From positions 203,631-267,630 of the forward strand of contig NZ_LMJT01000023.1 in assembly GCF_001429395.1 (NCBI RefSeq): DNA of 64,000 bases. The letters run 5' to 3'. The stretch is from Allobosea sp. Root381. GTDB taxonomy: Bacteria; Pseudomonadota; Alphaproteobacteria; Rhizobiales; Beijerinckiaceae. Below are positions 52,991 through 61,022 of this stretch, piece by piece. How positions within the stretch are numbered: the first letter of the stretch is position 1; each line of letters opens with the position of its first letter. The notes beneath the pieces are model-generated. The model had not been told where the DNA came from. It did not search any database and saw nothing but the letters and a program-made list of their open reading frames with translations. Both the position numbers and the translations under genes were made by a program.

Positions 52991-53871
52991 GCCGCCACCT
53001 CCAGAGTGGATGAAAGCAACCCGGCCAGCGCCCGGCGCACCAGGATGAGCGCGGCCTCGCGCCGATAGGCGGCGCTGGCGCGGACGTCGTCGATCGGCGC
53101 GAGCGGGGCGAGATCGGCCGGTGACACGCTCTCGGCCAATGCGGGGCCGGCGAGTTCTCCTGTCAGCCTTGCCTCCAGCGCGGCCAGCCGCTGCGGCGCG
53201 GCCGAGCACGCACCGACCGCGATCCTGAGCGCCGTGATCCGCCGTTCCGCATCGGTTGCGACCAGGGCAGCGACGGATGCGATCGAGATCACGAGGTAAT
53301 TGCGCGCACCGAGCTTGAGGAAGGCCGAGCGCGCCTGCGCGGGCTGAGCGGGGATATGGATCGCGACCAGGATTTCATCGGCTGCAAGGACGGTACGGCG
53401 ATTGCCGAGAACGAGCTCCGCGAGGGGGAAGCGCCTGCGGCCGCGCAGGCTCGCCAGCTCGACCTGCGCATCCAGTGCCAGCAGCGGCGGCACACCGTCG
53501 GCAGCCGGCGACGCGTTGCAGAGATTGCCCCCAACCGTGGCGCGATTCTGGATCTGCATTCCGCCGATCTGCCGGCTCGCCTGCTTCAGCGCATCGAAGG
53601 CCGACGGCAGCGCGGCGCTTGCGATCGCGCTCCAGGTCACGCCGGCTCCGATGCGCGTGCCGCCTGGGTCATGGCTGATGCCGGCGAGCTCTGGCACAGC
53701 GCCGAGATCGAGCACGTCTCGATCGATGGGCTGGAGCCAGGCGGCACGAGCGGTGCGGACGGGATAGATGTCGGTTGCTCCGGCCAGCAGCGTCAACGGA
53801 GGAGAGACCGGCTCCGCCGCGAGCAGCCCCACAGCCTCGTCCAGTGAATGCGGTCGAAGATAGCGCGTCAT
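52987..53871 (-). CDS. FAD-binding (medium) subunit of the molybdenum hydroxylase
   Basis: Protein of 294 residues of the xanthine dehydrogenase subunit M / CoxM family. The FAD contacts are visible as TLLAGATDIYPV near residue 27 and MQIQNRATVGGNLCNASPAADGVPPLLAL near residue 99. It takes electrons from the [2Fe-2S] domain of the large protein encoded next and passes them to NAD or another acceptor. GGAGGGGAG lies just upstream of the ATG, and its stop overlaps the next start by 4 bases. An operator-like palindrome lies at 53917-53934, so the MarR-type regulator probably controls it. Confidence 0.9.
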   Translation of the reverse strand: MTRYLRPHSLDEAVGLLAAEPVSPPLTLLAGATDIYPVRTARAAWLQPIDRDVLDLGAVPELAGISHDPGGTRIGAGVTWSAIASAALPSAFDALKQASRQIGGMQIQNRATVGGNLCNASPAADGVPPLLALDAQVELASLRGRRRFPLAELVLGNRRTVLAADEILVAIHIPAQPAQARSAFLKLGARNYLVISIASVAALVATDAERRITALRIAVGACSAAPQRLAALEARLTGELAGPALAESVSPADLAPLAPIDDVRASAAYRREAALILVRRALAGLLSSTLEVAA

Positions 53872-53916
53872 GGCCAGGCTCCCCTCCGGGTAGGACGGCT
53901 CAAACCTCGCTGATTA

Positions 53917-53934
53917 TTGTTAGTATACAAACAA
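53917..53934. promoter_or_regulatory. Operator candidate 1 for the MarR-type regulator
   Basis: TTGTTAGTATACAAACAA is an 18-base palindrome with 8 of 9 base pairs matching. It lies 46 bases upstream of the FAD-subunit start, in the gap to the MarR-type gene. A site at 54585-54602 matches it in 14 of 18 positions. MarR dimers bind palindromes of this length. Confidence 0.6.
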
Positions 53935-53978
53935 GTAGGCGCAAGCGGATTTTGCGAGCGGCCCCAAACGGCGCTACC

Positions 53979-54494
53979 TTAGTCGAGGCGCCCGAGCAGC
54001 CCGAGCAGGCGCTCCGCCTCCTCGCGCGAGAGCGGCGACAATGTCGCCGCCGTTATCGCCCGTGCCTTCTCGATCAGTGCCGGCATCGCCTCCAGTCCCT
54101 TGGACGTGAGGCGTACGCGCACGCGGCGCTGGTCGTCCGGGTCCGGGCGCCGCTCGACCATGCCGCGCTCGGCCAGCCGCGCGATCACGCCCTTGATCGT
54201 GGCCGGGTCCATCGCCGTCATCCGGCCGAGCTGGTTCTGTGAAATCTCCTCGCCGCCGCCGAGCTTGGCCATCGCCGCGAACTGCGTCGGTGTCGGCCCA
54301 TCATCGCCCATGATACGCTGGAAGATCGCGATGTGACGCTGCTGCGCCCGCCGCATCAGGAAGCCGACCTGCTCGTCGAGGACATAGCCAGCTGCAGCGG
54401 GATTCGGCCCGCCCGCGGCCTTGCGCTGGCGCGGCATGGCTTCGGTCGGGGCTCCGCTCACGGCCTCTGCGGTGCTGGTGGAACTGCTCGTCAT
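53979..54494 (-). CDS. MarR-family transcriptional regulator
   Basis: Regulator of 171 residues with the MarR winged helix: GPTPTQFAAMAKLGGGEEISQNQLGRMTAMDPATIKGVIARL pattern near residues 65-110 and the wing RPDPDDQRRVRVRLTSKG near residue 118. It lies between the FAD-subunit gene and the divergent amidohydrolase gene. Matching palindromes occur on both sides of it, so it probably represses both arms of the catabolic cluster until a substrate or intermediate binds. The first 30 residues are low-complexity and the true start may be later. Confidence 0.9.
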   Translation of the reverse strand: MTSSSTSTAEAVSGAPTEAMPRQRKAAGGPNPAAAGYVLDEQVGFLMRRAQQRHIAIFQRIMGDDGPTPTQFAAMAKLGGGEEISQNQLGRMTAMDPATIKGVIARLAERGMVERRPDPDDQRRVRVRLTSKGLEAMPALIEKARAITAATLSPLSREEAERLLGLLGRLD

Positions 54495-54584
54495 CGTCTC
54501 TGCAAACGCCTTACGGTAAGTCTTCGCGCAGGCGGCGGAGGGGCGCTCCCTGCCTCTTGCCAGCCGCCGCGGCGCTGTCCATGA

Positions 54585-54602
54585 TTGTTATTACACATTC
54601 AA
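54585..54602. promoter_or_regulatory. Operator candidate 2 for the MarR-type regulator
   Basis: TTGTTATTACACATTCAA lies between the MarR-type gene and the divergent amidohydrolase gene, 53 bases before the latter's ATG. It shares the pattern TTGTTA-N-TA-N-ACA-N2-CAA with the site at 53917-53934. The region around it is the only AT-rich stretch between these genes and probably holds both promoters. Confidence 0.6.
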
Positions 54603-54654
54603 TCGCCGCTTGTCCTGCCGCTCGGGGCAGGCCCGCTCGAAGACGGAGAAGCAG

Positions 54655-55845
54655 ATGGCTCACGACGTCGCGGCGGGACCCGCCAAGGGCAAGTTGGTGG
54701 TCCGCAATATCGGGCTCCTACTCTCGGGCGATCTGGCGAGGCCGATCCTCGACGCCGACGCGATCGTTGCGGTCGATGGCCGGATCAAGGCCATCGGCCG
54801 GGCCGCCGATCTCGATCTGGACAGCGCCGACGTTACGATCGATGCCAAGGGCTCCCCGGTCTCGCCCGGCCTGATCGATTCCCACTGCCATCCCGTCTTT
54901 GGAGACTGGACGCCGCGCCAGAACCAGCTTGGCTGGATCGAGATGGGCGTTAACGGCGGCGTGACCACCCTGGTCTCGGCCGGCGAGGTGCATCTGCCCG
55001 GCCGGCCCAAGGATGCGATCGGCGTCAAGGCGCTGGCCGTCACCGCCCAGCGCTGCTTCCAGAACTTCCGACCGGCGGGAGCCAAGGTCATTGCCGGTGC
55101 GCCCGTGGCCGAGCTTGATTTCGGCCGCGAGGTCTTCGAGGAGCTGAAGGCGCTTGGCATCCGCCATATCGGCGAGATCGGGCTCGGCACCGTCGCCAAG
55201 GGGCAAGATGCCAAGCGCGTCACCACCTGGTGCCGCGAGATCGGCCTCGAGACGATCATGCATACCGGAGGCCCGTCTATCGCCGGGTCGCATTTCGTCA
55301 ACAAGGACGATGTGCTGGAAGCCCAGCCCGATGTGGTGAGCCACATCAATGGCGGCCCGACCTCGATCGCTCATGCCGATATCCGCGTGCTCTGCGAGCA
55401 GGCGAGGGGGGCGCTGGAAGTCGTCCACAACGGCAATGAGAAATCGGCTCTGGTCGCGCTGGAAGCGGCGCTCGCCGCCGGGCGCCTCGCGGATGTCCTG
55501 ATCGGTACCGATGCCCCCGCGGGCTCGGGCGTGCAGCCCAACGGGGTGCTGCGGATGATCACGCTGCTGGCGAGCCTCGGCGGGCTTCCGGCCGAGCAAG
55601 CCTTCTGCCTCGCGACCGGTAATGTCGCCCGGAAGCGCTCACTCGATGCCGGGTTGATCGCGGAGGGCTATCCGGCCGATTTCGTCTTCCTGGACAAGCC
55701 GCAGCATTCGTCCGCCAAGGATCTCCTTGAAGCTGTGTCGCTCGGCGACATTCCGGGCATCGGCATGGTGGTAATCGACGGGCTGGTCCGGACGGGGCGC
55801 TCCCGCTCGACGCCGCCGGCCAACACCGCCCCGACGGTGGGCTGA
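54655..55845 (+). CDS. Amidohydrolase, enamidase-like
   Basis: Metal-dependent amidohydrolase of 396 residues. The first metal site is HxH in LIDSHCHPVFGDW near residue 80, followed by a conserved lysine region (GAKVIAGAPVAELDFG), histidines in RHIGEIGLG and ETIMHTGG, and the late aspartate in VLIGTDAPAGSG. This order matches enamidase of Eubacterium barkeri, which opens 1,4,5,6-tetrahydro-6-oxonicotinate to 2-formylglutarate and ammonia. That step follows 6-hydroxynicotinate reductase, whose homologue is encoded nearby. GGAGAA precedes the ATG at 54655. Other cyclic-amide hydrolases are alternatives. Confidence 0.82.
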   Translation: MAHDVAAGPAKGKLVVRNIGLLLSGDLARPILDADAIVAVDGRIKAIGRAADLDLDSADVTIDAKGSPVSPGLIDSHCHPVFGDWTPRQNQLGWIEMGVNGGVTTLVSAGEVHLPGRPKDAIGVKALAVTAQRCFQNFRPAGAKVIAGAPVAELDFGREVFEELKALGIRHIGEIGLGTVAKGQDAKRVTTWCREIGLETIMHTGGPSIAGSHFVNKDDVLEAQPDVVSHINGGPTSIAHADIRVLCEQARGALEVVHNGNEKSALVALEAALAAGRLADVLIGTDAPAGSGVQPNGVLRMITLLASLGGLPAEQAFCLATGNVARKRSLDAGLIAEGYPADFVFLDKPQHSSAKDLLEAVSLGDIPGIGMVVIDGLVRTGRSRSTPPANTAPTVG

Positions 55846-55857
55846 CGGAAGCGCGCC

Positions 55858-56445
55858 ATGACCGGACTCATCGATATCCGCCGTATCCAGACTTCCGTGG
55901 AGGAGATCTTCCACGAGTTCGGGCCCGCGCCGGGCCGCACCGAGCGCATCGCCTCGGTCTGCGCCGTGCTGACCAACCCTTATGCCGGCCGCTACGAGCC
56001 CGACATCATGCCGATGATGGAGGCCTTGAAGGGCGCAGGCCTCGAAATGGCGACGCGCTGCCTGAAGGCGCTGGGCGGCGATCCGAAGACGGTCGAGGGA
56101 TACGGCAAGGGCGCCGTCGTGGGCTCAGCCGGCGAACTCGAGCATGGCGCGCTCTGGCATGTGCCGGGCGGTTACGCGATGCGCGAAATCCTCGGCAACG
56201 CCAAGGCGATCGTTCCTTCCACCAAGAAAGTGGCGGGGCCGGGGGCGCGCATCGACATCCCCGTCACCCATATCAATGCCTGCTATGTTCGCAGCCATTT
56301 CGGCGCCGTCGAGATCGGTGTTCCCGGCTCGCCTCAGGCCGACGAGCTGGTCTTCATCCTGGTGATGACCACGGGCGCGCGCATCCATGAGCGCGTCGGC
56401 GGGCTGCGTGCCGACCAGATCAGCGTCTGGGACGGGCAGCGGTGA
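55858..56445 (+). CDS. Amino acid synthesis family protein (AA_synth), copy 1
   Basis: Protein of 195 residues of the PF06684-type family, whose biochemical role is not firmly known. Shared features are NPYAGRYEPDIMPMME near residue 39, GKGAVVGSAGELEHGALWH near residue 84 and VPSTKKVAGPGARIDIPVTHINACYVRSHF near residue 118. It follows the amidohydrolase by 12 bases and is probably in its operon. A paralogue is encoded 154 bases downstream. In this setting it may act on a ring-opened intermediate; that is inference from position only. Confidence 0.82.
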   Translation: MTGLIDIRRIQTSVEEIFHEFGPAPGRTERIASVCAVLTNPYAGRYEPDIMPMMEALKGAGLEMATRCLKALGGDPKTVEGYGKGAVVGSAGELEHGALWHVPGGYAMREILGNAKAIVPSTKKVAGPGARIDIPVTHINACYVRSHFGAVEIGVPGSPQADELVFILVMTTGARIHERVGGLRADQISVWDGQR

Positions 56446-56469
56446 TGGAGCGCAGCGCGCGAACCTCAC

Positions 56470-56562
56470 CGTCATGCTCGGCCTCGAGCCGAGCATCCAC
56501 GTCTTGAACACGGATCTCGACCAGCGAAGACGTGGATGGTCGGGACAAGCCCGACCATGACG
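56470..56562. repeat. Nested palindromic repeat between the AA_synth paralogues
   Basis: Outer arms CGTCATG (56470-56476) and CATGACG (56556-56562); inner perfect 11-base arms ATCCACGTCTT (56495-56505) and AAGACGTGGAT (56527-56537), plus small hairpins CTCGGC-type between them. The CGTCATGGTCGGGCTTGTCC-type bases near the right end are a familiar Hyphomicrobiales repeat signature. Confidence 0.7.
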
Positions 56563-56599
56563 CCTTAGCCTATTCGCAGCCTGCCCGGAGCCTTCCACC

Positions 56600-57184
56600 A
56601 TGCCCGCGAACATCCGCAAGATCCTGACGCAGGTCGATGAAACCCTGACCGAAGCCGGCAAGGCGGTCGCGCCGCCGACGCGCCGCGCCGTGGCCGTCGC
56701 CGTGATCGCCAACCCGTTCAGCGGCCGCTATCAGGAGGACCTGTCGGAGCTGACCGAGATCGGCGTCGAGCTCGGCGACCTGCTGACGAAGCGCTGCCTC
56801 GCGGCGCTCGGCATCGAGCCGGCGCAGGCCGAGAGCTTCGGCAAGGCCGCGATCGTGGGCGAGGGCGGCGAGCTGGAGCATGCCGCCGCGATCCTGCATC
56901 CGAAGCTCGGCACGCCGGTTCGCGCCGCGCTCGGCAAGGGGCCTGCGCTCATTCCGTCGGCCAAGAAGCGCGGCGGGCTCGGGACCCCGATCGACGTGCC
57001 CCTCGGACACAAGGACGCAGCCTTCGTGCGCTCGCATTTCGATGCGGTCGAGGTTCGGGTCACGGACGCGCCGCGCGCCGGCGAGATCCTGGTCGCGATC
57101 GCCGTCACCGATTCAGGCCGGCCGCTGCCGCGCATCGGCGGGCTGACGAAGGATCAGATAAAGGGCGAGGACGGGTTGCGTTGA
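56600..57184 (+). CDS. Amino acid synthesis family protein (AA_synth), copy 2
   Basis: Second member of the family, 194 residues. It aligns along its whole length with the gene before it: NPFSGRYQEDLSELTE, GKAAIVGEGGELEHAAAILH, IPSAKKRGGLGTPIDVPLGHKDAAFVRSHF. Identity is moderate, so the duplication is not recent, and the two may form a heteromer or act on successive steps. It keeps the operon orientation but is separated by a repeat element of about 93 bases. Function unknown. Confidence 0.82.
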   Translation: MPANIRKILTQVDETLTEAGKAVAPPTRRAVAVAVIANPFSGRYQEDLSELTEIGVELGDLLTKRCLAALGIEPAQAESFGKAAIVGEGGELEHAAAILHPKLGTPVRAALGKGPALIPSAKKRGGLGTPIDVPLGHKDAAFVRSHFDAVEVRVTDAPRAGEILVAIAVTDSGRPLPRIGGLTKDQIKGEDGLR

Positions 57185-57481
57185 ACTTTTACGCCGAGAA
57201 AACGCGCACCGAGACGAAACTTGCGGGCTCGCTTCGGAGACTATCGAGCGATGCAGGGTCGTTTCGCAGAACGGAGCCCTCTCCAGGGCCCTTCCGCAAC
57301 CACGCCGTCATTCCGGGGCGAACGTAAAGCGCTCGATCCCGGAACCCATAGCCGCTCAGCGGGCAGGAAAACGCGGCCGGCGGCCTCCTTCGTCCCGAAG
57401 CGGCAGTTGTCACGGGTTCCGGGCTCAGGCCTACGGCCTGCCCCGGAATGACCCGTGGTTCCCTGCGGTCGCCGCAGCCAC
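57185..57481. other. Convergent intergenic region (297 bases) made largely of a repeat
   Basis: No gene is seen. About half is the element at 57307-57452. The first 120 bases (short A/T runs, then CTCCAGGGCCCTTCCGC) show no clear terminator. It separates the plus-strand AA_synth genes from the minus-strand M20 gene. Confidence 0.5.
57307..57452. repeat. Large inverted repeat, GTCATTCCGGGG class
   Basis: Perfect 12-base arms GTCATTCCGGGG (57307-57318) and CCCCGGAATGAC (57441-57452) enclose a 122-base interior that has smaller GTTCCGGG-type palindromes. This class is very common in Hyphomicrobiales intergenic DNA. A likely fragment is at about 44040-44085 and a diverged piece at about 48550-48600. 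Confidence 0.7.
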
Positions 57482-58903
57482 TCAACCGCCGAGCGACATC
57501 GTCAGTGGCGGCTTGACCTCGGCCGGCAGCGGCGAGGTGTAGCCTTCCGTGCCGAGGCGCTTCTTGTGATCGGCCTTGGCCGCGGCCATCAGTTCGGGAT
57601 CGAGCAGCACGGCGGCACCCGTGGCCGCCATCGCCTTGGCGACATGCACCATCGCCTTGTGCGCGGCGGGCGACTTGCCCTGCGCGACCACCTGCCAGGT
57701 ATGGAACGGCGTGCCGAGCGCGACCGTCGGCGCATGCGCCTGCACCGTCGGGACGGCCCAGCTGACGTCGCCGATATCGGTCGAGCCGATCGCCGGGTTG
57801 CGCTTGGCGTCGAGCGGCACGGTGAAGTCGGCCAGCGGCGCGCCCGTATCCTCCAGGCCGATCGTCCGCCAGATCGAGGCGATCTCCTGCGGCTGCAGCG
57901 TCTTGCGGATATCGGCGGCGAAGGCGCGGTCGGAATCATCGAAATGCGGCGGGCCGAGCTCTTCCATCACGCCATGCATGGCCTGCTCCAGCGGTGTGTT
58001 GCCGAGCAGATCGGAAACAGCGCTGACGATGCGCATCTCCATCTTGGTTTCGGTCATCAGCGCAGCGCCTTCGGCGATCTTCTTGACGCGCTGGACGAGC
58101 TCCAGCATGCCGCGCAGGTCGCGAGCACGGATCGAGTAGCGCACGCGGGCATGGGCCTGGACGACGTTCGGCGCGATGCCGCCGGTGTCGAGCAAGGCGT
58201 AGTGTACACGCGCATCGCTCGGCATGTGCTCGCGCATGTAGTTGACGCCGACATTCATAAGCTCGACGGCATCGAGGGCACTGCGCCCGAGATGCGGGGC
58301 CGCGGCGGCATGGGCGGTGCGGCCGGTGAAGACGAAATCGGCGCGGGTGTTGGCGAGCGCCAGCGGCGGCGCCACTTCCCAGAAGCTCGACGGGTGCCAG
58401 GAGATCGCCACATCGGCATCGTCGAAGGCGCCGGCGCGGACCATGAAGGCCTTGGCGGCGCCGCCTTCCTCGGCCGGGCAGCCATAATAGCGCACGCGGC
58501 CGGGGATCTTGTTCTCCGCCAGCCAGTCCCGCATCGCGACGGCGGCGAGAAGCGCAGCCGAGCCGAGGAGGTTATGGCCGCAGCCATGGCCATGGCCGCC
58601 GTCCTCGATCGGCTTGTGGCTGGCGACGCCGGCCTCCTGCGACAGGCCGGGCAGGGCATCGTACTCGCCCATGAAAGCGATCACCGGCCCGCCCTCGCCG
58701 GCCTCGCCGATCACGGCGGTCGGGATATCCGCGACGCCTTTGGTGACGCGGAAACCCTGGTGCTCGAGCTCCGCGGCATGCTCGGCTGAGGAGCGAGTCT
58801 CAGTGTAGCAGACCTCGGGCATGCCCCAGACCCGGTCGCTCAGCGCGATCAGCCGCTCCTTGTTCGCATCGACGTGGCGCCAGAGATCGTTTCGATTGTC
58901 CAT
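57482..58903 (-). CDS. M20-family metallo-amidohydrolase, AbgB/aminoacylase-like
   Basis: Zinc-type hydrolase of 473 residues. Visible features are VIAFMGEYDALPGLSQEAG near residue 72, the metal cluster GHGHGCGHNLLGSAALLAA near residue 98, YYGCPAEEGGAAKAFMVRAGAF near residue 134 and the dimerisation domain with GRTAHAAAAPHLGRSALDAVELM near residue 188. It resembles AbgB (p-aminobenzoyl-glutamate hydrolase subunit). The ATG at 58903 has AGGAC 5 bases upstream and fits the family start; the longer frame does not. It may hydrolyse an amide linked to the imported compound, or be unrelated to the neighbouring operon, from which it is separated by a repeat. Confidence 0.87.
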   Translation of the reverse strand: MDNRNDLWRHVDANKERLIALSDRVWGMPEVCYTETRSSAEHAAELEHQGFRVTKGVADIPTAVIGEAGEGGPVIAFMGEYDALPGLSQEAGVASHKPIEDGGHGHGCGHNLLGSAALLAAVAMRDWLAENKIPGRVRYYGCPAEEGGAAKAFMVRAGAFDDADVAISWHPSSFWEVAPPLALANTRADFVFTGRTAHAAAAPHLGRSALDAVELMNVGVNYMREHMPSDARVHYALLDTGGIAPNVVQAHARVRYSIRARDLRGMLELVQRVKKIAEGAALMTETKMEMRIVSAVSDLLGNTPLEQAMHGVMEELGPPHFDDSDRAFAADIRKTLQPQEIASIWRTIGLEDTGAPLADFTVPLDAKRNPAIGSTDIGDVSWAVPTVQAHAPTVALGTPFHTWQVVAQGKSPAAHKAMVHVAKAMAATGAAVLLDPELMAAAKADHKKRLGTEGYTSPLPAEVKPPLTMSLGG

Positions 58904-59020
58904 GATGGTCCTGCCTTGGTCAGGCCGGCATAAGACCAAGGGCTGCCCGATCCGTCCAGCCGCATCGCGCATGGCTGGGGCGATTTCCGGGCGCTACCAT
59001 GCGTAAGATCGGCAGAGGAA

Positions 59021-59434
59021 TCAGCAGCAGGGCTGCTCCCGGCCTGGCGGGGCGGCAAGATCGGCCAGGATCGGGCAATCGGGTCGGGCATTCCCCTGGC
59101 AGTGCTCGGCCAGATGCCGCAGCGTGTCCGCCATCGCCTGCAACTCGGCTGCCTTCGCCTCGAGATCGCGGACATGGCTCATGGCGAGCCGCTTCACGTC
59201 GGCGCTGGCGCGGCTCTTGTCGCGCCACAGCGCCAGCAGCGCGCGCGTCTCTTCGAGTGAGAAGCCGAGATTGCGCGAACGCCTGACGAAGCGCAGCGTG
59301 TGGACGTCGTCAGCCTCGTAGACGCGATACTGCGCCTGTGTGCGCAGCGGCGCCTCGATCAGGCCGATGCTCTCATAATAGCGGATCATCTTGGCGCTGA
59401 CGCCGGAGCGCTTCGCCGCCTCGCCGATGTTCAT
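59021..59434 (-). CDS. MerR-family regulator, CueR/HmrR-like
   Basis: Regulator of 137 residues. The N-terminal HTH is MNIGEAAKRSGVSAKMIRYYESIGLI, typical of the copper-responsive CueR group, followed by the RYRVY-like AQYRVYEADDV and a dimerisation helix. The C-terminal loop has CPILADLA, but the second cysteine is shifted: CC comes 16 residues after the first cysteine. I chose the ATG at 59434 with AAGGGTGA 7 bases upstream, 4 bases after the ModE-like stop; an ATG at 59449 would overlap that gene. No copper ATPase gene is near, so its target is unclear. Confidence 0.85.
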   Translation of the reverse strand: MNIGEAAKRSGVSAKMIRYYESIGLIEAPLRTQAQYRVYEADDVHTLRFVRRSRNLGFSLEETRALLALWRDKSRASADVKRLAMSHVRDLEAKAAELQAMADTLRHLAEHCQGNARPDCPILADLAAPPGREQPCC

Positions 59435-59438
59435 GGTG

Positions 59439-59849
59439 TCACCCTTCATCCTGCGTCGGCATGTCCGTTTCGGTCGCCCGCGGCGTCATGTCGATCATCT
59501 CGCGGAGGGCTTCGATGTGGGGGGCCCCGGCTTCGAGAACCGCGCGCTCGACCGCGCGATAATGCGCGACCACCTCGCGTCCGAGCGGCGTCAGCCTTGC
59601 GCCACCGCCCTTGGCGCCGCCGGGCTGGGCCTCGACCAGGGCCTGGGTGAACATCCCGTTGAGGTCGTCCACCAGGAGCCAGGCCCGGCGGTAGGACATC
59701 TTCATCGCGCGGCCGGCGCCGGAGATCGAGCCGGTCCGGGCGATCGCTTCCAGCAGGTCCGCCTTGCCCGGGCCGAGGCGTCCGCCCGGCAGAAAATCGA
59801 GGCGGAGGCCGAGCTTCAGGGCAGGGCGCTGCTCGGGCGAGGTGGGCAT
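59439..59849 (-). CDS. ModE-like molybdate-responsive winged-helix regulator (single DNA-binding domain)
   Basis: Protein of 136 residues with the ModE N-terminal domain: LKLGLRLDFLPGGRLGPGKADLLEAI, then the HTH GSISGAGRAMKMSYRRAWLLVDDLN near residue 50 and GGAKGGGARLTPLGREVV. The C-terminal molybdate-binding (TOBE) domains of full ModE are absent. Molybdate may be sensed by a partner such as the small Mop protein encoded at 62662, or this short form may bind DNA without a ligand. I chose the ATG at 59849 with AAGGA 9 bases upstream. The likely target is the Mo-box at 62571-62598. It lies 78 bases downstream of modC. Confidence 0.88.
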   Translation of the reverse strand: MPTSPEQRPALKLGLRLDFLPGGRLGPGKADLLEAIARTGSISGAGRAMKMSYRRAWLLVDDLNGMFTQALVEAQPGGAKGGGARLTPLGREVVAHYRAVERAVLEAGAPHIEALREMIDMTPRATETDMPTQDEG

Positions 59850-59927
59850 GTCGGCATCCTTGGGCATTTTGCGCCATGCTAGTGCATCCTGCGCGGAATG
59901 CCCAAGGAGGCCCGGCCCCATGCCGCT

Positions 59928-61022
59928 TCAGGGCGTCTCGACGGAGACGCTCTTTACGACCGCGTGGACGGGGCTGCCGACGGCAAGCCCAAGCGCAGCC
60001 ACCGATTTGCGCGTCAGCCGTGCCGTCAGCATCTCGCCGCCGCAGTCGATGCGGAGGTCGACCGCGCTCGTGCCGCTTTCCGGGATGGCGCCGATCTCGG
60101 TGACCTTGCCCTGCAATTGGTTGAGCGCGCTGATGCCGCTCAGCGGCCCGATGCTGACGAGCACGTCGCTGGCGAGGATGCGGATGCGGAGCTTTCGTCC
60201 GGGTTCGAAGTCACCGCGACCGACGAGCAGCGGGCCCGCGCGCGTTTCGAGCCGCGTCAGGCCGAACTCTCGGTCGAAGCTCACGACCTCGGCCTCGATC
60301 AGCGAGCTGGATTCGGGCGCGCCGGGCAAAGCGGCGAGATCGAGCCGCGACAGGATCTCCGATGTCGGGCCGCAGTTCTTGACCGTGCCGCCGTCCATGA
60401 GGGCGACCGTCGTGGCGAGGCGGGCGACCTCGGTGATGGAATGCGAGACATAGACGATCGGGATTCGGCTCTCGTCGCGCAGGCGCTCGATAAAGGGGAG
60501 GATCTCGGTCTTGCGCGCCTCGTCGAGGGAGGACAGCGGCTCATCCATCAGCAGCAGCCGCGGATTGGCGAGAAGCGCGCGGCCGATCGCGACCCGCTGC
60601 TTCTCGCCGCCGGACAAGGCGCCCGGGCGCCGCGCCAGCAGGTGGCCGATGCCGAGCAGTTCCAGCACGGCCGAAAGCTCGACGCCGTTGCTATCGGAAG
60701 CCTTCGAGAACCAGTGCCCGAACAGCAGGTTCTGGCGCACGCTCAGATGCGGGAACAGCCTGGCCTCCTGGAAGACATAGCCGATCCGGCGGCGATGCTT
60801 CGGCAGGAAGATGCCACGCTCCGTGTCGACCAATGCCTCGCCGTCGAGGCGGACGTGCCCGGCTTGTGGCCGCACCAGCCCGCCGATGACGTTGACGAGC
60901 GAGGTCTTGCCTGAGCCGGATGCGCCGAACAACGCGGTCAGGCGCCCGTCCGAGCGCAGCTCCGCGTTCAACTGGAAGCTGCCGAGCCGGTGCCGCACCG
61001 CGATGTCGAGGACCGGGCTCAT
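59928..61022 (-). CDS. modC: Molybdate ABC transporter ATP-binding protein ModC
   Basis: ATPase of 364 residues for molybdate import. Walker A is GASGSGKTS, the Q-loop is YVFQEARLFPHLSVRQN, signature ALSGGEKQRVAIGRAL, Walker B LLLMDEPLSSLD and switch histidine in VYVSHSITEVA. The C-terminal part (from about 290) is a TOBE/Mop domain (SALNQLQGKVTEIGAIPESG...LTARLTRKSVAALGL), which binds molybdate and is typical of ModC. The start overlaps the modB stop by 4 bases. Confidence 0.95.
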   Translation of the reverse strand: MSPVLDIAVRHRLGSFQLNAELRSDGRLTALFGASGSGKTSLVNVIGGLVRPQAGHVRLDGEALVDTERGIFLPKHRRRIGYVFQEARLFPHLSVRQNLLFGHWFSKASDSNGVELSAVLELLGIGHLLARRPGALSGGEKQRVAIGRALLANPRLLLMDEPLSSLDEARKTEILPFIERLRDESRIPIVYVSHSITEVARLATTVALMDGGTVKNCGPTSEILSRLDLAALPGAPESSSLIEAEVVSFDREFGLTRLETRAGPLLVGRGDFEPGRKLRIRILASDVLVSIGPLSGISALNQLQGKVTEIGAIPESGTSAVDLRIDCGGEMLTARLTRKSVAALGLAVGSPVHAVVKSVSVETP

